Of a stretch of 57,729 bases of DNA, positions 25,694 to 34,873 are shown piece by piece; the first letter of the stretch is position 1, and the number at the start of each line of letters is the position of its first letter. Position numbers and translations under genes: made by a program. Below the pieces are notes generated by a model. It was given only the letters and a program-made list of their open reading frames with translations, was not told where the DNA came from and ran no database searches. The stretch is taken from assembly GCA_964406375.1 (NCBI GenBank), contig CAYORM010000015.1:1-57729 (forward strand), written 5' to 3'. Origin of the DNA: CAYORM01 sp964406375 (GTDB lineage: Bacteria; Pseudomonadota; Alphaproteobacteria; DSM-16000; Inquilinaceae).

Positions 25694-26443
25694 ATGAAGA
25701 TCCTGGTCGCTGTGAAGCGGGTGGTCGACTACAACGTCAAGGTGCGCGTCAAGGCTGACGGCAGCGGCGTCGACCTTGCCAACGTCAAGATGTCGATGAA
25801 CCCGTTCGACGAGATCGGGGTGGAAGAGGCCCTGCGCCTGAAGGAAGCCGGCAAGGCGAGCGAGGTGATCGCCGTCTCGATCGGCGTCGCCGCCTGCCAG
25901 GAGACGATCCGGACGGCGCTCGCCATGGGGGCCGATCGCGGCATCCTGGTGCAGCATGACGGCGAACTCGAACCGCTCGGCGTCGCCAAGCTGCTCAAGG
26001 CGGTCATCGCGCGTGAGGAGCCGGGGCTCGTCTTCCTCGGCAAGCAGGCGATCGACGATGACGCCAACCAGACCGGGCAGATGCTGGCGGCGCTGCTCGG
26101 CTGGGGCCAGGCGACCTTCGCCTCGAAGGTGGTGGTCGAGGACGGCCGCGCGATCGTGACGCGCGAGGTCGATGGTGGCTCGCAGACCGTGTCGCTGCCG
26201 CTGCCCGCGGTGGTGACGACCGACCTGCGACTGAACGAACCGCGCTACGCCTCGCTGCCCAACATCATGAAGGCCAAGAAGAAGCCGCTGGACACGCTGA
26301 CCCCGGCCGATCTCGGTGTCGATCCGGCGCCGCGGCTGAAGACGGTGAAGGTGGTCGAGCCGCCGAAGCGCAAGGGCGGGGTGAAGGTGGCCGATGTCGC
26401 CGAGCTCGTCGAGAAGCTCAAGACCGAAGCGCGTGTGATCTGA
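25694..26443 (+). CDS. etfB: Electron transfer flavoprotein, beta subunit
   Basis: A 249-residue subunit beginning MKILVAVKRVVDYNVKVRVK and carrying MSMNPFDEIGVEEALRLKE and the AMP-binding GKQAIDDDANQTGQM. The C-terminal KPL-D-T-L segment contributes to docking with dehydrogenases. AAGGAG precedes the ATG by 10 bases. With EtfA it carries electrons from acyl-CoA and other flavin dehydrogenases to the ubiquinone pool. Confidence 0.97.
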   Translation: MKILVAVKRVVDYNVKVRVKADGSGVDLANVKMSMNPFDEIGVEEALRLKEAGKASEVIAVSIGVAACQETIRTALAMGADRGILVQHDGELEPLGVAKLLKAVIAREEPGLVFLGKQAIDDDANQTGQMLAALLGWGQATFASKVVVEDGRAIVTREVDGGSQTVSLPLPAVVTTDLRLNEPRYASLPNIMKAKKKPLDTLTPADLGVDPAPRLKTVKVVEPPKRKGGVKVADVAELVEKLKTEARVI

Positions 26444-26462
26444 GAAGAGCGGAACGGAACCG

Positions 26463-27404
26463 ATGGCCATCCTGATCGTCGCCGAGCACGACCATGCCAC
26501 GCTCAAGCCCGCGACGCTGCATGCCGTGACCGCCGCCCGGGCGATCGGCGGCGAGATCCACATCCTGGTGGCGGGCGATAGTGCCGGCGATGCCGCGCGG
26601 GCCGCCGCTGCCGTGCCCGGCGTGGCGAAGGTCCTCCATGCCGACGGGCCGGCGCTGAAGGCGCAGCTTCCCGACGTGGTCGCACCGCTGGTCGCGGGAC
26701 TCGCCGCGGATTACGGCCATGTGCTGGCGACCGCGACCTCCTGGGGCAAGAGCGTGATGCCGCGCGTCGCCGCGGCGCTCGACGTACAGCAGGTCTCCGA
26801 CATCATCGCCGTCGTCGCCCCGGACACCTTCGACCGGCCGATCTATGCCGGCAACGCGATCGCGACCGTCCAGAGCAGCGATCCGGTGAAGGTGGTGACG
26901 GTGCGCAGCGCCGCCTTTGATCCCGCCGCTGCCGAAGGCGGCTCGGCAGCGGTCGAGACCGTCGCGGCCCCGGAGGATCCCGGCCTGTCGCGCTTCGAGG
27001 GCGAGGCGCTGACCAAGACCGAACGGCCCGAGCTGACCTCGGCGCGGATCGTCATCTCGGGCGGGCGCGGCATGGGCTCGGCCGAGAACTTCAAGCTGCT
27101 CGAAGGCATCGCCGATCATCTCGGCGCCGCGATCGGCGCCAGTCGGGCGGCGGTCGATTCCGGCTTCATGTCAAACGACCATCAGGTCGGCCAGACCGGC
27201 AAGGTGGTGGCCCCCGACCTCTATATCGCCGTCGGCATCTCGGGTGCCATCCAGCACCTCGCCGGCATGAAGGACAGCAAGGTGATCGTCGCGATCAACA
27301 AGGACGAGGAGGCGCCGATCTTCCAGGTGGCCGATTACGGCCTGGTCGGCGACCTGTTCACCGTGATCCCGGCACTCGAGGCCGAACTGAAGAAGGCGGG
27401 CTGA
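26463..27404 (+). CDS. etfA: Electron transfer flavoprotein, alpha subunit
   Basis: A 313-residue subunit. The FAD-binding C-terminal domain is clear: VISGGRGMGSAENFKLLEGIADHLGAAIGASRAAVDSG in outline, then QVGQTGKVVAPDLYIAVGISGAIQHLAGM in outline, and VAINKDEEAPIFQVADYGLVGDL. It follows etfB by 19 bases. A hairpin spans its stop codon, suggesting that the operon ends here. Confidence 0.97.
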   Translation: MAILIVAEHDHATLKPATLHAVTAARAIGGEIHILVAGDSAGDAARAAAAVPGVAKVLHADGPALKAQLPDVVAPLVAGLAADYGHVLATATSWGKSVMPRVAAALDVQQVSDIIAVVAPDTFDRPIYAGNAIATVQSSDPVKVVTVRSAAFDPAAAEGGSAAVETVAAPEDPGLSRFEGEALTKTERPELTSARIVISGGRGMGSAENFKLLEGIADHLGAAIGASRAAVDSGFMSNDHQVGQTGKVVAPDLYIAVGISGAIQHLAGMKDSKVIVAINKDEEAPIFQVADYGLVGDLFTVIPALEAELKKAG

Positions 27405-27414
27405 ACGCCCGCCT
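27394..27414 (+). terminator. Hairpin over the etfA stop codon
   Basis: AGGCGGGC (27394-27401) and GCCCGCCT (27407-27414) form an 8-bp perfect stem with a 5-base loop TGAAC that contains the etfA stop codon. There is no T-tract. Given its place between convergent genes it may end transcription of etfBA or stabilise the message. Confidence 0.45.
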
Positions 27415-27456
27415 CCATCCCCGCCGTCCGGACCGCCCGCCCCGCGTCGCCGCCGT

Positions 27457-27867
27457 TCACTGTCCGCTCGACGGCGAGGCCGGTGACGGCGGGTGCACGA
27501 GGCGCCGTTCGGCGGCCTTGTAGTAGTACTGGCTCGCGACGAGCCAGCCCTTCAGCGGCCTGAGCGGCGGGATGCAGGTCAGCAGCAGGAAGGGCAGCGA
27601 CGTGACCAGATGCACCCAATAGGGTGCCGCGAACGCGACCTCGATCCACAGCGCAAGGACGATGCTGGGCACGCAGGCGAAGCAGATCACGAAGAAGGCC
27701 GGCCCGTCGGCGGGATCGGCGAAGCTGTAATCGAGCCCGCAGACCTCGCATTCGCGCCGCAGCTTCAGAAAGCCCTGGAACAGATGCCCCTGGCCGCAGC
27801 GGGGGCAGCGGCCCCGGACCCCGGTCCTGATCGGCGGCAATGCCGGCCATTGCTCGTCAGACGACAT
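27457..27867 (-). CDS. DUF983 domain protein, predicted zinc-ribbon membrane protein
   Basis: A 136-residue protein with a CPRCGQGHLFQGFLK motif and a second pair, CEVCG, which together look like a zinc ribbon, followed by two hydrophobic segments and a basic tail. This is the DUF983 family, common in alphaproteobacteria and of unknown function. The ATG at 27867 is preferred because GGAGA lies 6 bases upstream; an ATG four codons earlier has no ribosome site. Convergent with etfA. Confidence 0.88.
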   Translation of the reverse strand: MSSDEQWPALPPIRTGVRGRCPRCGQGHLFQGFLKLRRECEVCGLDYSFADPADGPAFFVICFACVPSIVLALWIEVAFAAPYWVHLVTSLPFLLLTCIPPLRPLKGWLVASQYYYKAAERRLVHPPSPASPSSGQ

Positions 27868-27976
27868 GCGATTCTCCATCCGGCGGCGGACATGCGACGC
27901 CGATACCGCGCGTATGTCGGTCCTCGCGCGCCGCCTGCAAAGCCCTTCCGGCCGCGGCGTTTCATCACCCCGGACG

Positions 27977-28783
27977 TCAGCAATGCGACGCCAGCGCCCG
28001 CAGGCCGCCGGCGACGATTGCCGACCAAGCCTCCTCCGCGGTGGCGGCGAAATCGAACAGGCGGAGGTCGTCCGGCGCGATCATGCCATGCTCGGCGAGC
28101 TTCTCGAAATCGATGACGCCGCGCCAGTAATCCGGGTCGAACAGAACGACCGGGATCGGCGGCGCCTTGCCGGTCTGGCGCAGCGTCAGGATTTCGAACA
28201 GCTCGTCGAAGGTGCCGAAACCGCCCGGGAAGACGACGAGGGCATTGGCGCGCATCGCCAGATGCATCTTCCGCATGGCGAAGTAGTGGAAGCGGAAGGT
28301 CAGCGCCGGCGTCGAATAGGCGTTCGGTTCCTGCTCGTGCGGCAGCGTGATGTTGAAGCCGATCGACGGCGCGCCGGCCTCGGCCGCGCCGCGATTGGCG
28401 GCTTCCATGATCCCCGGCCCGCCGCCGGTCGCGATGACGTTGTCGCGCGCCCCACCCGTCTCGGGCTCGGTCAGCGCCCCGCCCCGCTCGGAGGCGATTC
28501 GGCCGAAGGTGCGGGCGGCCTCGTACCATTCCGGGTGGCGGCCCGGCCCGTCGGGCCGGATCCGGGCGCTGCCGAAGACGACGATCGTCGACCGGACGGC
28601 CCAGCGGCGCAGCGCTTCCTCGGCCTTGGCGTATTCGAGGAGGAACCGTACCCCCCGCATCGAATCGCCGAGCAGAAAGTCGGGATCGAGCGCGGCGAGG
28701 CGATAGCTCGGCGACGCGAGCTGCGCCGCGATGGAGGGCGTGTCCGGCGCGGCGGTCGGCCCTCCCGCAGGGCCACCACTCAA
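27977..28783 (-). CDS. LOG-family protein (TIGR00730 Rossmann fold)
   Basis: A 268-residue protein with the LOG signatures GGGPGIMEAANRGA and FPGGFGTFDELFE, the phosphate-binding and catalytic motifs of cytokinin riboside 5'-monophosphate phosphoribohydrolases. Bacterial members cleave nucleoside monophosphates. The start is taken as a TTG at 28783: it overlaps the upstream stop (TTGA), and an AGGAGG ribosome site lies about 9 bases before it. A longer frame to 28834 would also begin with TTG but lacks such a site. Confidence 0.87.
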   Translation of the reverse strand: MSGGPAGGPTAAPDTPSIAAQLASPSYRLAALDPDFLLGDSMRGVRFLLEYAKAEEALRRWAVRSTIVVFGSARIRPDGPGRHPEWYEAARTFGRIASERGGALTEPETGGARDNVIATGGGPGIMEAANRGAAEAGAPSIGFNITLPHEQEPNAYSTPALTFRFHYFAMRKMHLAMRANALVVFPGGFGTFDELFEILTLRQTGKAPPIPVVLFDPDYWRGVIDFEKLAEHGMIAPDDLRLFDFAATAEEAWSAIVAGGLRALASHC

Positions 28784-29565
28784 GCCGCCGAGACCTCCTG
28801 ACGCCGGCCGGCGCGGGCCGCGAGCCGCGCCCAATTGTTGAGCGAGATCAGATGGGCGTAGATCCAGGGCAGCGCCTTGGCATCGCGCAGCCGCTTGAAC
28901 TTCGCCGCGTCGAGCGCGTTGAGCTTCGCCTCGTCGACCATCAGGAAACCGTCGATGGTGATCGGGCGGCCACCCGACGGCGGACGCAGCGTCGCCTGGC
29001 GCGGCACCAGCAGCTCGAAATCGCGAATCAGGGTCGAGAACTGGTCGGTCGCCGCCATGTCGCGGGCAAAGGCCTGGCAGAAGGCCAGGGCATTGTTGAC
29101 GACCTCGGTGGGCTTGCCGTCGGGCCCGAACAGCGGGCGGATGTCGCTCTGGACCAGATAGTCCGGATTGTCGTCAACGCAGAGCGCGCTGCGACCGTCC
29201 GGCAGATCGGCCATGATGAAGGGGTAGCGGCGGATATAGGCGGGGACATAGGCGTCCGGCTCCCAGCGGCCGTCCTGGCCGATGAACAGATTTTCGCCGG
29301 CCTTCGTCCCGAACATCGCCATCGGCCGCGGCTTCTCGCCGCCGGAGAAGACGATCGGATAGTGGATGGCGGCGACCGGCATCTCCGCGCCGCTCAGCAC
29401 GCAGCTCGCGAGATCCGCGGCGATGCGCTGATGGGAGACCTGCCGCAGCGACACATTGGCGTGTCTCTCTCGTACCAGCGGCACGACCTTCTTGTAGGGC
29501 GGCGGAAAGGCGGGCCGGGCGGCGGGTGCCGAGGCGGCAGGTGCCGAAGCAGTGGTGTCGGACAT
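28780..29565 (-). CDS. SapC-family protein
   Basis: A 261-residue soluble protein of the SapC family, recognised by the stretches YKKVVPLVRERHANVSLR, AIHYPIVFS, ENLFIGQDGRWEPDAYVPAYIRRYPF in outline and DGFLMVDEAKLNALD. The family name comes from S-layer-associated genes of Campylobacter, but most members have no known role. The N-terminus is rich in alanine and proline. The ATG at 29565 is preferred to a GTG one codon earlier. It is coupled to the LOG gene downstream. Confidence 0.87.
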   Translation of the reverse strand: MSDTTASAPAASAPAARPAFPPPYKKVVPLVRERHANVSLRQVSHQRIAADLASCVLSGAEMPVAAIHYPIVFSGGEKPRPMAMFGTKAGENLFIGQDGRWEPDAYVPAYIRRYPFIMADLPDGRSALCVDDNPDYLVQSDIRPLFGPDGKPTEVVNNALAFCQAFARDMAATDQFSTLIRDFELLVPRQATLRPPSGGRPITIDGFLMVDEAKLNALDAAKFKRLRDAKALPWIYAHLISLNNWARLAARAGRRQEVSAA

Positions 29566-29948
29566 CACGGGGTTCCGTCGGGATCATATCCTGGGTGGCC
29601 CGGCATCCTGCGGCGGCAGCAGGGCTTTGACAAGCAAACCTGTGGGGACATGGCCGCGACGATTGTGTCGGCGGCGAAGCCGCAGGCGACCATATGCTTC
29701 GCCACCCTGCATGATGCCGTTGCCCAGGACGCAGGGGCGACGGCTGGACGCGGCCGCCGTGACAGTGGACGATGGTGCGGGCCGCATCCCGGCCGGCCGC
29801 GGACGGTCCGGCCCGGTAGCGCCGCGATCCGGGGCCTCGCGCTCCGGGGATCGCGACCTGGCATGGCCGGTCACGGGGCCCCCGACGTGCGCCGGACCAC
29901 CGACATCACGCGTTCGAGGCACCACCCGTTCAAGGCAGGCCGACCGAC
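29566..29948. other. 383-bp intergenic region between divergent sapC-like gene and phnM
   Basis: No convincing gene was found. On the minus strand TATGAT (29588 to 29583) could be a -10 element for the SapC-family gene, without a good -35. On the plus strand TTGACA (29627-29632) resembles a -35 but lacks a -10 at normal spacing. No Pho box was seen before phnM. Confidence 0.5.
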
Positions 29949-31118
29949 ATGGATCTCGTACTGCGCAATGTCCGCATCGTTGGCGAGGATGGTGTCACCC
30001 CCGGCAGCGTCGCGATCGCCGGGGGCCGGATCGCCGCCGTCACCACCGCGCGTGGCGCCGGTGGCATGGCCGAGCTCGCCCCCGCTCCGGGCGCGATCAT
30101 CGAGGATTGTGCGGGCGACTACCTGATCCCGGGGCTGGTCGACCTGCACACCGACCATCTCGAATTCCACGCCCAGCCGCGGGCCGGCGTCCCCTGGCCC
30201 GGCGTCGCGGCGGCGATGGCGCATGACGCGCAGGTCGCCGCCGCCGGCATTACCACGGTATTCGACAGCCTGGCGCTGATGGGCGGCCGCAGGGGCGAGA
30301 ACCGCCGGGCGATGCTGCGGCCGATCGTCGAGGGCCTGACGACGGCACGCGACCGCGGCATGCTGCGGGTCGAGCACCTCCTGCATCTGCGATGCGAGGT
30401 GGCCGAGCCGGAGATCCTCGACTATCTCGATGATCTGCTCGACGACCCGCATGTCCGGCTGCTGTCGATCATGGATCACACGCCGGGGCAGCGCCAATAC
30501 GCCCGGGTCGAGGCCTGGCGGACGCATCTGCGCGAATCCGGCGGGCTGAGCGAGCAGGAGCTCGACGCGCTCTATGACGAGCGGCTGGCGGCGCAGGCGC
30601 GCTATGCCGAGCGTCACCGCCGCGAGATCGCTGGGATGGCGCGGCTGCGAGGGCTGCCGCTGGCGAGCCATGACGACGAGACGCCCGCGCATGTCGCCGA
30701 ATCGGCGGCGCTGGGCGTGACGATCGCGGAGTTCCCGACGACGGCAGAAGCGGCGCGCGCCTGCCGGGCGCATGGGATCGCCATCATGATGGGCGCGCCC
30801 AATGTCGTACGCGGCGGCTCGCACACCGGCAATGTCGCGGCGATCGAGCTGGCCCGCGCCGATCTGCTCGACATCCTGGCCTCCGATTACGTCCCCGTCG
30901 CGCTGCTGCACGCCGCCTGCCTGCTGGCCGATGCCGTGCCGGGCTGGGATCTCCCGCGCGGCATCGCCACCGTGACGGCCAACCCCGCCCGGGCCGCCGG
31001 CCTTGACGATCGCGGACGCATCGCCGAGGGGCTGCGCGCCGACCTCGTGCGGTTCCGCATCGTCGAGGGCCTGCCGCATGTCCGCGGCGTCTGGTGCGCG
31101 GGACGCCGCGTGGCGTGA
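29949..31118 (+). CDS. phnM: PhnM, alpha-D-ribose 1-methylphosphonate 5-triphosphate diphosphatase
   Basis: A 389-residue amidohydrolase. The metal site motif LIPGLVDLHTDHLEFHAQPR is specific to PhnM, with LLSIMDHTPGQRQY and LPLASHDDETPAHV downstream and GNVAAIELARADLLDILASDY in outline near the end. In C-P lyase pathways PhnM removes pyrophosphate from the ribose-1-phosphonate 5-triphosphate intermediate. No other phn gene lies in the window, so it either works with a distant phn operon or has another role. AAGGCAGG lies upstream of the ATG. Confidence 0.92.
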   Translation: MDLVLRNVRIVGEDGVTPGSVAIAGGRIAAVTTARGAGGMAELAPAPGAIIEDCAGDYLIPGLVDLHTDHLEFHAQPRAGVPWPGVAAAMAHDAQVAAAGITTVFDSLALMGGRRGENRRAMLRPIVEGLTTARDRGMLRVEHLLHLRCEVAEPEILDYLDDLLDDPHVRLLSIMDHTPGQRQYARVEAWRTHLRESGGLSEQELDALYDERLAAQARYAERHRREIAGMARLRGLPLASHDDETPAHVAESAALGVTIAEFPTTAEAARACRAHGIAIMMGAPNVVRGGSHTGNVAAIELARADLLDILASDYVPVALLHAACLLADAVPGWDLPRGIATVTANPARAAGLDDRGRIAEGLRADLVRFRIVEGLPHVRGVWCAGRRVA

Positions 31119-31124
31119 CCGTGT

Positions 31125-31148
31125 GGCCCGGGCTCAAGGCCCGGGGCC
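31125..31148. terminator. Stem-loop between convergent phnM and SDR genes
   Basis: CCCGGGC (31127-31133) and GCCCGGG (31139-31145) form a 7-bp GC stem with a 5-base loop, extended on both sides by further G/C pairing. It is 7 bases past the phnM stop and 14 bases from the SDR stop. A short T-tract is absent. Confidence 0.45.
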
Positions 31149-31161
31149 CCGCTCAGCCCGG

Positions 31162-31911
31162 TCAGTGCAGGTGCAGGCGGTTGACGGTCGGCGAGACGGT
31201 GATCTCGTTCAGGCAGACATGCGGCGGCTGTTCGGCCACGAAGCGGATCACCGCGCCGACATCCGCGGCCTTCAGCATCAGGTCCCGGACCGCGCGCGGC
31301 GGCGGGTTCGGGCGGCTGTCGATCACCTCGGTGTCGACCTCGCCGGGATAAAGGCAGGTGCAGCGGATGCCGTTCTCCCCCTCCTCCATGTTCAGCGCCT
31401 CGCAGAAGCCGGCGAGGCCCTGCTTGGTCGCGGCATAGGCGACCCCGGCGACCCGTTCGACACGGCGTCCGATCCAGGAGGAAACGACGACGATCACCCC
31501 GTCGCGCCGCTCCCGCATCCCGGGCAGCACCGCCTTCACGGCGTGGAAGACGCCGCCGAGATTGACGTCGACGACCCGCTGCCAATCCTCGGTCGACAGC
31601 ACCGAGAGGCGTCGCCGCGGCACGTTCATCCCGGCGCTCGCGACCAGCAGGTCAACCGCTCCCCATTCCGCACGGATGGACGCCGCCGCGGCCTCGACCG
31701 CCGCGGGGTCCGCGACGTTAAGCGGATGGATCCCGGCCGTGCCGCCGGCCGCGGTGATGCGGTCCGCCACCGCCGTGAGCGCCGCCTCGCGCCGACCCGA
31801 GAGGATCACGGTGGCGCCGGCGGCCGCCAGCGCCTCGGCCGCCGCGGCCCCGATACCCGTGCCGCCGCCCGTCACCCAGGCGATGCGGCCGGCCAGCCGC
31901 CCGCCGCTCAC
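31162..31911 (-). CDS. Short-chain dehydrogenase/reductase
   Basis: A 249-residue SDR. The cofactor motif VTGGGTGIG lies at residues 13-21, LVASAGMNVP is the NAG-like motif, and VVSSWIGRR and YAATKQGLAGF give the catalytic Ser, Tyr and Lys. The GTG at 31911 overlaps the upstream stop (GTGA). As the last gene of the TRAP-enolase cluster it may oxidise or reduce a sugar acid intermediate; the substrate is not known. Confidence 0.85.
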   Translation of the reverse strand: MSGGRLAGRIAWVTGGGTGIGAAAAEALAAAGATVILSGRREAALTAVADRITAAGGTAGIHPLNVADPAAVEAAAASIRAEWGAVDLLVASAGMNVPRRRLSVLSTEDWQRVVDVNLGGVFHAVKAVLPGMRERRDGVIVVVSSWIGRRVERVAGVAYAATKQGLAGFCEALNMEEGENGIRCTCLYPGEVDTEVIDSRPNPPPRAVRDLMLKAADVGAVIRFVAEQPPHVCLNEITVSPTVNRLHLH

Positions 31912-33092
31912 AGCGCGAACCTGTGCTGGGCGAGCTTGTTGCGCTCGATGAAGTCCCAATCGTAGTCGACACCGAGGCCGGGTCCGGTCGGCACCGGCAC
32001 GCAGCCATCGGCGCCGACGCCCGAGAGCTGGTCGTCATAGCCGCAGCGATAGACCGGCGGGACGAGGTTCGGCATGTCGGGGCCGACGAGCGCGAGCTCG
32101 TAGAAATGCGTGTTGCGGATCGCCGCGACGCAGGCGCGATGCGCCGGGCCGCAGGCATGCACCTGCACATCCATACCGAGCGCCTCGGCCATGTGCGCGA
32201 TCTTCATCGTGCCGGTGATACCGAGATCGTACTCGGGGTCGGTGTGGATCATGTCGCAGCCGCCGGCGATGGCGAAGGCGGCCTTCTGCTCGAGCCCGCG
32301 GACATGCTCGCTGACCAGGAGCGGCGTCTTCAGCTTCTCGCGCAGCATCTGCTGGCCGAGGACCGAGACGCTCGCATCACGATAAGGGTCCTCATACCAC
32401 AGGCACCCCGCCTCGTCGCAGGCGCGTCCGACATAGAGCGCGTCGGCGAAGGTGCGCAGTTCGCAGCCGGGATCGACCATCAGCTCCATGCGCGGGCCGA
32501 TCGCCTCCCGCACCTTCAGCACCACCTCGGCCTCGCGATGCTTGTCGCCATCGTGCCAGCCATGGATCTTGAAGCCGTGGAACCCCTGCTCGCGGCAGGC
32601 CACGGCGAAATCGGCGAAGGCGCCGATGCTGTCGAGCCCGCCCGGCTCGTCCTGGCCGTGATGGGTGCTGGCATAGGCGGGCAACCGCTCGCGATAGGCG
32701 CCGAGCAGCGCCGCCACCGAGACACCCCAGCGCCGGCCGACCAGATCCCACAGCGCAATGTCGAGCGGCCCGTGGCCCATATGGTCATAGGCGCGCAGCT
32801 CGCGCTTCAGATCGTCATAGATCAGTTCGCGATGCTCGGGGTTCCGGCCGAGCAGGTGCGGCGCGAGCATCAGCGTCTGGCCGAGCGCGGCCTGGGTCCC
32901 GACCCAATGCGTGACATAGCGGCCGACCGCGCCGTCATCGGCGGTGATCGACACGGCATAGCGCATCACCGGCAGCCGGCCCCCCTTCTCGGCGCGGAGA
33001 TTGCTGACGCCCATCGCGCGATGGGTACCCAGACCCAGCCCCTCCACCTCGAAGGTAAAGGGCGTGACGACGACTTCGACGATGCGGCTCAT
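31908..33092 (-). CDS. Enolase-superfamily sugar acid dehydratase-like protein
   Basis: A 394-residue member of the mandelate racemase/muconate lactonizing enzyme group. Lys175-x-His177 in GFKIHGW, metal ligands Asp207 (MVDPG), Glu234 (WYEDP) and Glu262 (VSEHVRG), and His312 in VQVHACG fit an acid-sugar dehydratase or racemase active site. The KxH pair differs from the KxK of mandelate racemase. Located between a TRAP transporter and an SDR, it probably acts on an imported aldonate or uronate-type acid. Specificity cannot be read from sequence. Confidence 0.85.
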   Translation of the reverse strand: MSRIVEVVVTPFTFEVEGLGLGTHRAMGVSNLRAEKGGRLPVMRYAVSITADDGAVGRYVTHWVGTQAALGQTLMLAPHLLGRNPEHRELIYDDLKRELRAYDHMGHGPLDIALWDLVGRRWGVSVAALLGAYRERLPAYASTHHGQDEPGGLDSIGAFADFAVACREQGFHGFKIHGWHDGDKHREAEVVLKVREAIGPRMELMVDPGCELRTFADALYVGRACDEAGCLWYEDPYRDASVSVLGQQMLREKLKTPLLVSEHVRGLEQKAAFAIAGGCDMIHTDPEYDLGITGTMKIAHMAEALGMDVQVHACGPAHRACVAAIRNTHFYELALVGPDMPNLVPPVYRCGYDDQLSGVGADGCVPVPTGPGLGVDYDWDFIERNKLAQHRFAL

Positions 33093-33119
33093 GGCTGGCG
33101 GACCTCGCTTCAGAGCACT

Positions 33120-34394
33120 TCAGACGGAGAAAAGGCGCGGCAGGAACAGCGTGATCTGCGGCAGATAGGCGATGGCGGCCAGCGCCAGCAGCATCGCGCC
33201 GAAGACCGGCAGCAGCGGCCGGTTCGCGCGGTTGTAGTCGACATTGGCGATCTTGCAGGTGATCAGCACCAGCACCGCGACCGGCGGCGTCAGCGAGCCG
33301 AGCAGCACGCCGAAAGTGACCACCGCCGCGAAGTGGTAGGGATCGAAACCGTAGGCGAGCGCCACCGGCTGCAGCACCGGCACCAGCATCACGAGGGCCG
33401 GAATCGGTTCGATGAAGATGCCGACGAGCAGCAGCGCGGCGAGGATCAGCGCCATAGCGACGGCCGGATCGCTGGTGACCGCCTGCAGGCCGGCGGCGAT
33501 CATCACCGGCACCCCCTCGCGGGCGACGATCCAGCCGAACAGCGCGGCGCCACCGAGGATGATCATGATCGAGGAGGAGGCGATCGCCGCCTGCGTCATG
33601 TTGCCGATCAGGCCGCGCATGTCGCTGCGTCGTGTCAGCAGCGCGAATCCGGCCCCGTAGGCGACGGCGATCACGCCCGCCTCGGTCGCGGTGAAGATGC
33701 CGGACACGATGCCGCCGACGATGATGGCCGGCATCATCAGCGCCACGCCGGCGCGGCCGAAGGCGGTCACCCCTTCCCGCAGCGTCGCCCGCGGATAGAC
33801 GGTGGTGCGGTCCTTACGGGCCATCAGATAGACGGCGCCCATCAGGATCAGGGCGATCAGCAGGCCGGGGCCGATCCCGGCGAGGAACAGCGTGCCGATC
33901 GACAGCCCGGTCATCGAGCCGTAGAGCACCATCACGACGCTGGGTGGCACGATCGGACCGAGGATGGCGGCGCCGGCGGTGATGACGGCGGCATCCTCCC
34001 GGCGGAAGCCGTCGCGCTCCATCGCCGGGATCAGCATGCCGCCGACCGCTGCGGCGGAAGCGGCGGCCGAGCCCGAGATGGTGGCAAACAGCAGGCTCGT
34101 CAGGATCGTCACCTGGCCGAGCCCGCCGCGGATATGGCCGACGAGGGCGCGGGCGAAGTCGATCAGCCGTCCGGTGATGCCGCTGACATTCATCACCGAG
34201 CCCGCGAGGATGAAGAGCGGGATCGCCAGCAGCGGGAAACTGTCGAGCGAGCTGAACATCTTCTGCGGCATCACGATCAGCGGCACCGAGCCGTCGATGA
34301 CCAGCGCGACGATCGCAGCGAGACCCATCGAGAAGGCGATCGGCATGCCGAGCGCGATGAACAGCAAGAGGAAGAGGCCGAGCGACCAGAGCAT
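33120..34394 (-). CDS. dctM: TRAP transporter large permease (DctM)
   Basis: A 424-residue protein with about twelve hydrophobic segments. The family signatures are LFILAGSVMNVSGIT, ATISGSAAASAAAVGGMLIPAM in outline and PPSVVMVLYG. The start at 34394 shares one base with the dctQ stop (TGATG). It carries the sodium-driven transport path and pairs with DctQ and the periplasmic DctP. A frame open to 35021 runs over dctQ and dctP and is rejected. Confidence 0.93.
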   Translation of the reverse strand: MLWSLGLFLLLFIALGMPIAFSMGLAAIVALVIDGSVPLIVMPQKMFSSLDSFPLLAIPLFILAGSVMNVSGITGRLIDFARALVGHIRGGLGQVTILTSLLFATISGSAAASAAAVGGMLIPAMERDGFRREDAAVITAGAAILGPIVPPSVVMVLYGSMTGLSIGTLFLAGIGPGLLIALILMGAVYLMARKDRTTVYPRATLREGVTAFGRAGVALMMPAIIVGGIVSGIFTATEAGVIAVAYGAGFALLTRRSDMRGLIGNMTQAAIASSSIMIILGGAALFGWIVAREGVPVMIAAGLQAVTSDPAVAMALILAALLLVGIFIEPIPALVMLVPVLQPVALAYGFDPYHFAAVVTFGVLLGSLTPPVAVLVLITCKIANVDYNRANRPLLPVFGAMLLALAAIAYLPQITLFLPRLFSV

Positions 34395-34873
34395 CACTCG
34401 AACCCTCCGGCATTCTCGGCCCGTTCGCGCAGCAGCAGCGCCACGACCGAAAGCGCCGCGGCCAGCGGGATCGGCACGAAGAACCACAGGCGCGACAGCC
34501 CGAGAGCGGGCGAGGCGACGGGGGCGCCGCGGGCAGCGAACTCGGCCCCCGTCCAGGCGACGATGGCGCAGAACAGGATCGAACAGGCACCCGCCGCCGC
34601 CACCTTGATCCGCTCGGCCACGCCGGAGAGCGGCAGCACGTCGACGATGATCTCCTCGTGCCGCCAGAGCTGCACCGGCAGGCCGAGCATGACCGACCAG
34701 ACGAGGAGCAGGATGACCAGCTCCTCGGTCCAGAACAGGGTGAAGCCGAGCAGGTAGCGGTTCACCACCTGCACCAGCGTCAGGACGATCATGGCGCCGA
34801 AGGCGGCCGCCATCGCCACCGTCGCGCCCCCCATCACGGCGGCGGCGATGCGCTTCAGCATGGATGACGGCAC
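34394..34873 (-). CDS. dctQ: TRAP transporter small permease (DctQ)
   Basis: A 159-residue protein with four hydrophobic segments and the DctQ motif VVNRYLLGFTLFWTEEL followed by GLPVQLWRHEEI. The start is uncertain: a GTG at 34873 directly after the dctP stop, or an ATG at 34861 four codons later; neither has a clear ribosome site. It joins DctM and DctP in one transport complex. Confidence 0.9.
   Translation of the reverse strand: MPSSMLKRIAAAVMGGATVAMAAAFGAMIVLTLVQVVNRYLLGFTLFWTEELVILLLVWSVMLGLPVQLWRHEEIIVDVLPLSGVAERIKVAAAGACSILFCAIVAWTGAEFAARGAPVASPALGLSRLWFFVPIPLAAALSVVALLLRERAENAGGFE

Noticed and set aside
29565..29864. 99-codon minus-strand frame in the gap before phnM
   Set aside because: Arg/Pro-rich composition, no domain, and no ribosome site. 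Treated as non-coding.
31923..34757. 944-codon open frame on the plus strand
   Set aside because: It lies antisense to the enolase-superfamily and TRAP genes, has Arg/Gly/His/Asp-rich composition without any domain, and reflects the absence of stops in GC-rich shadow frames.
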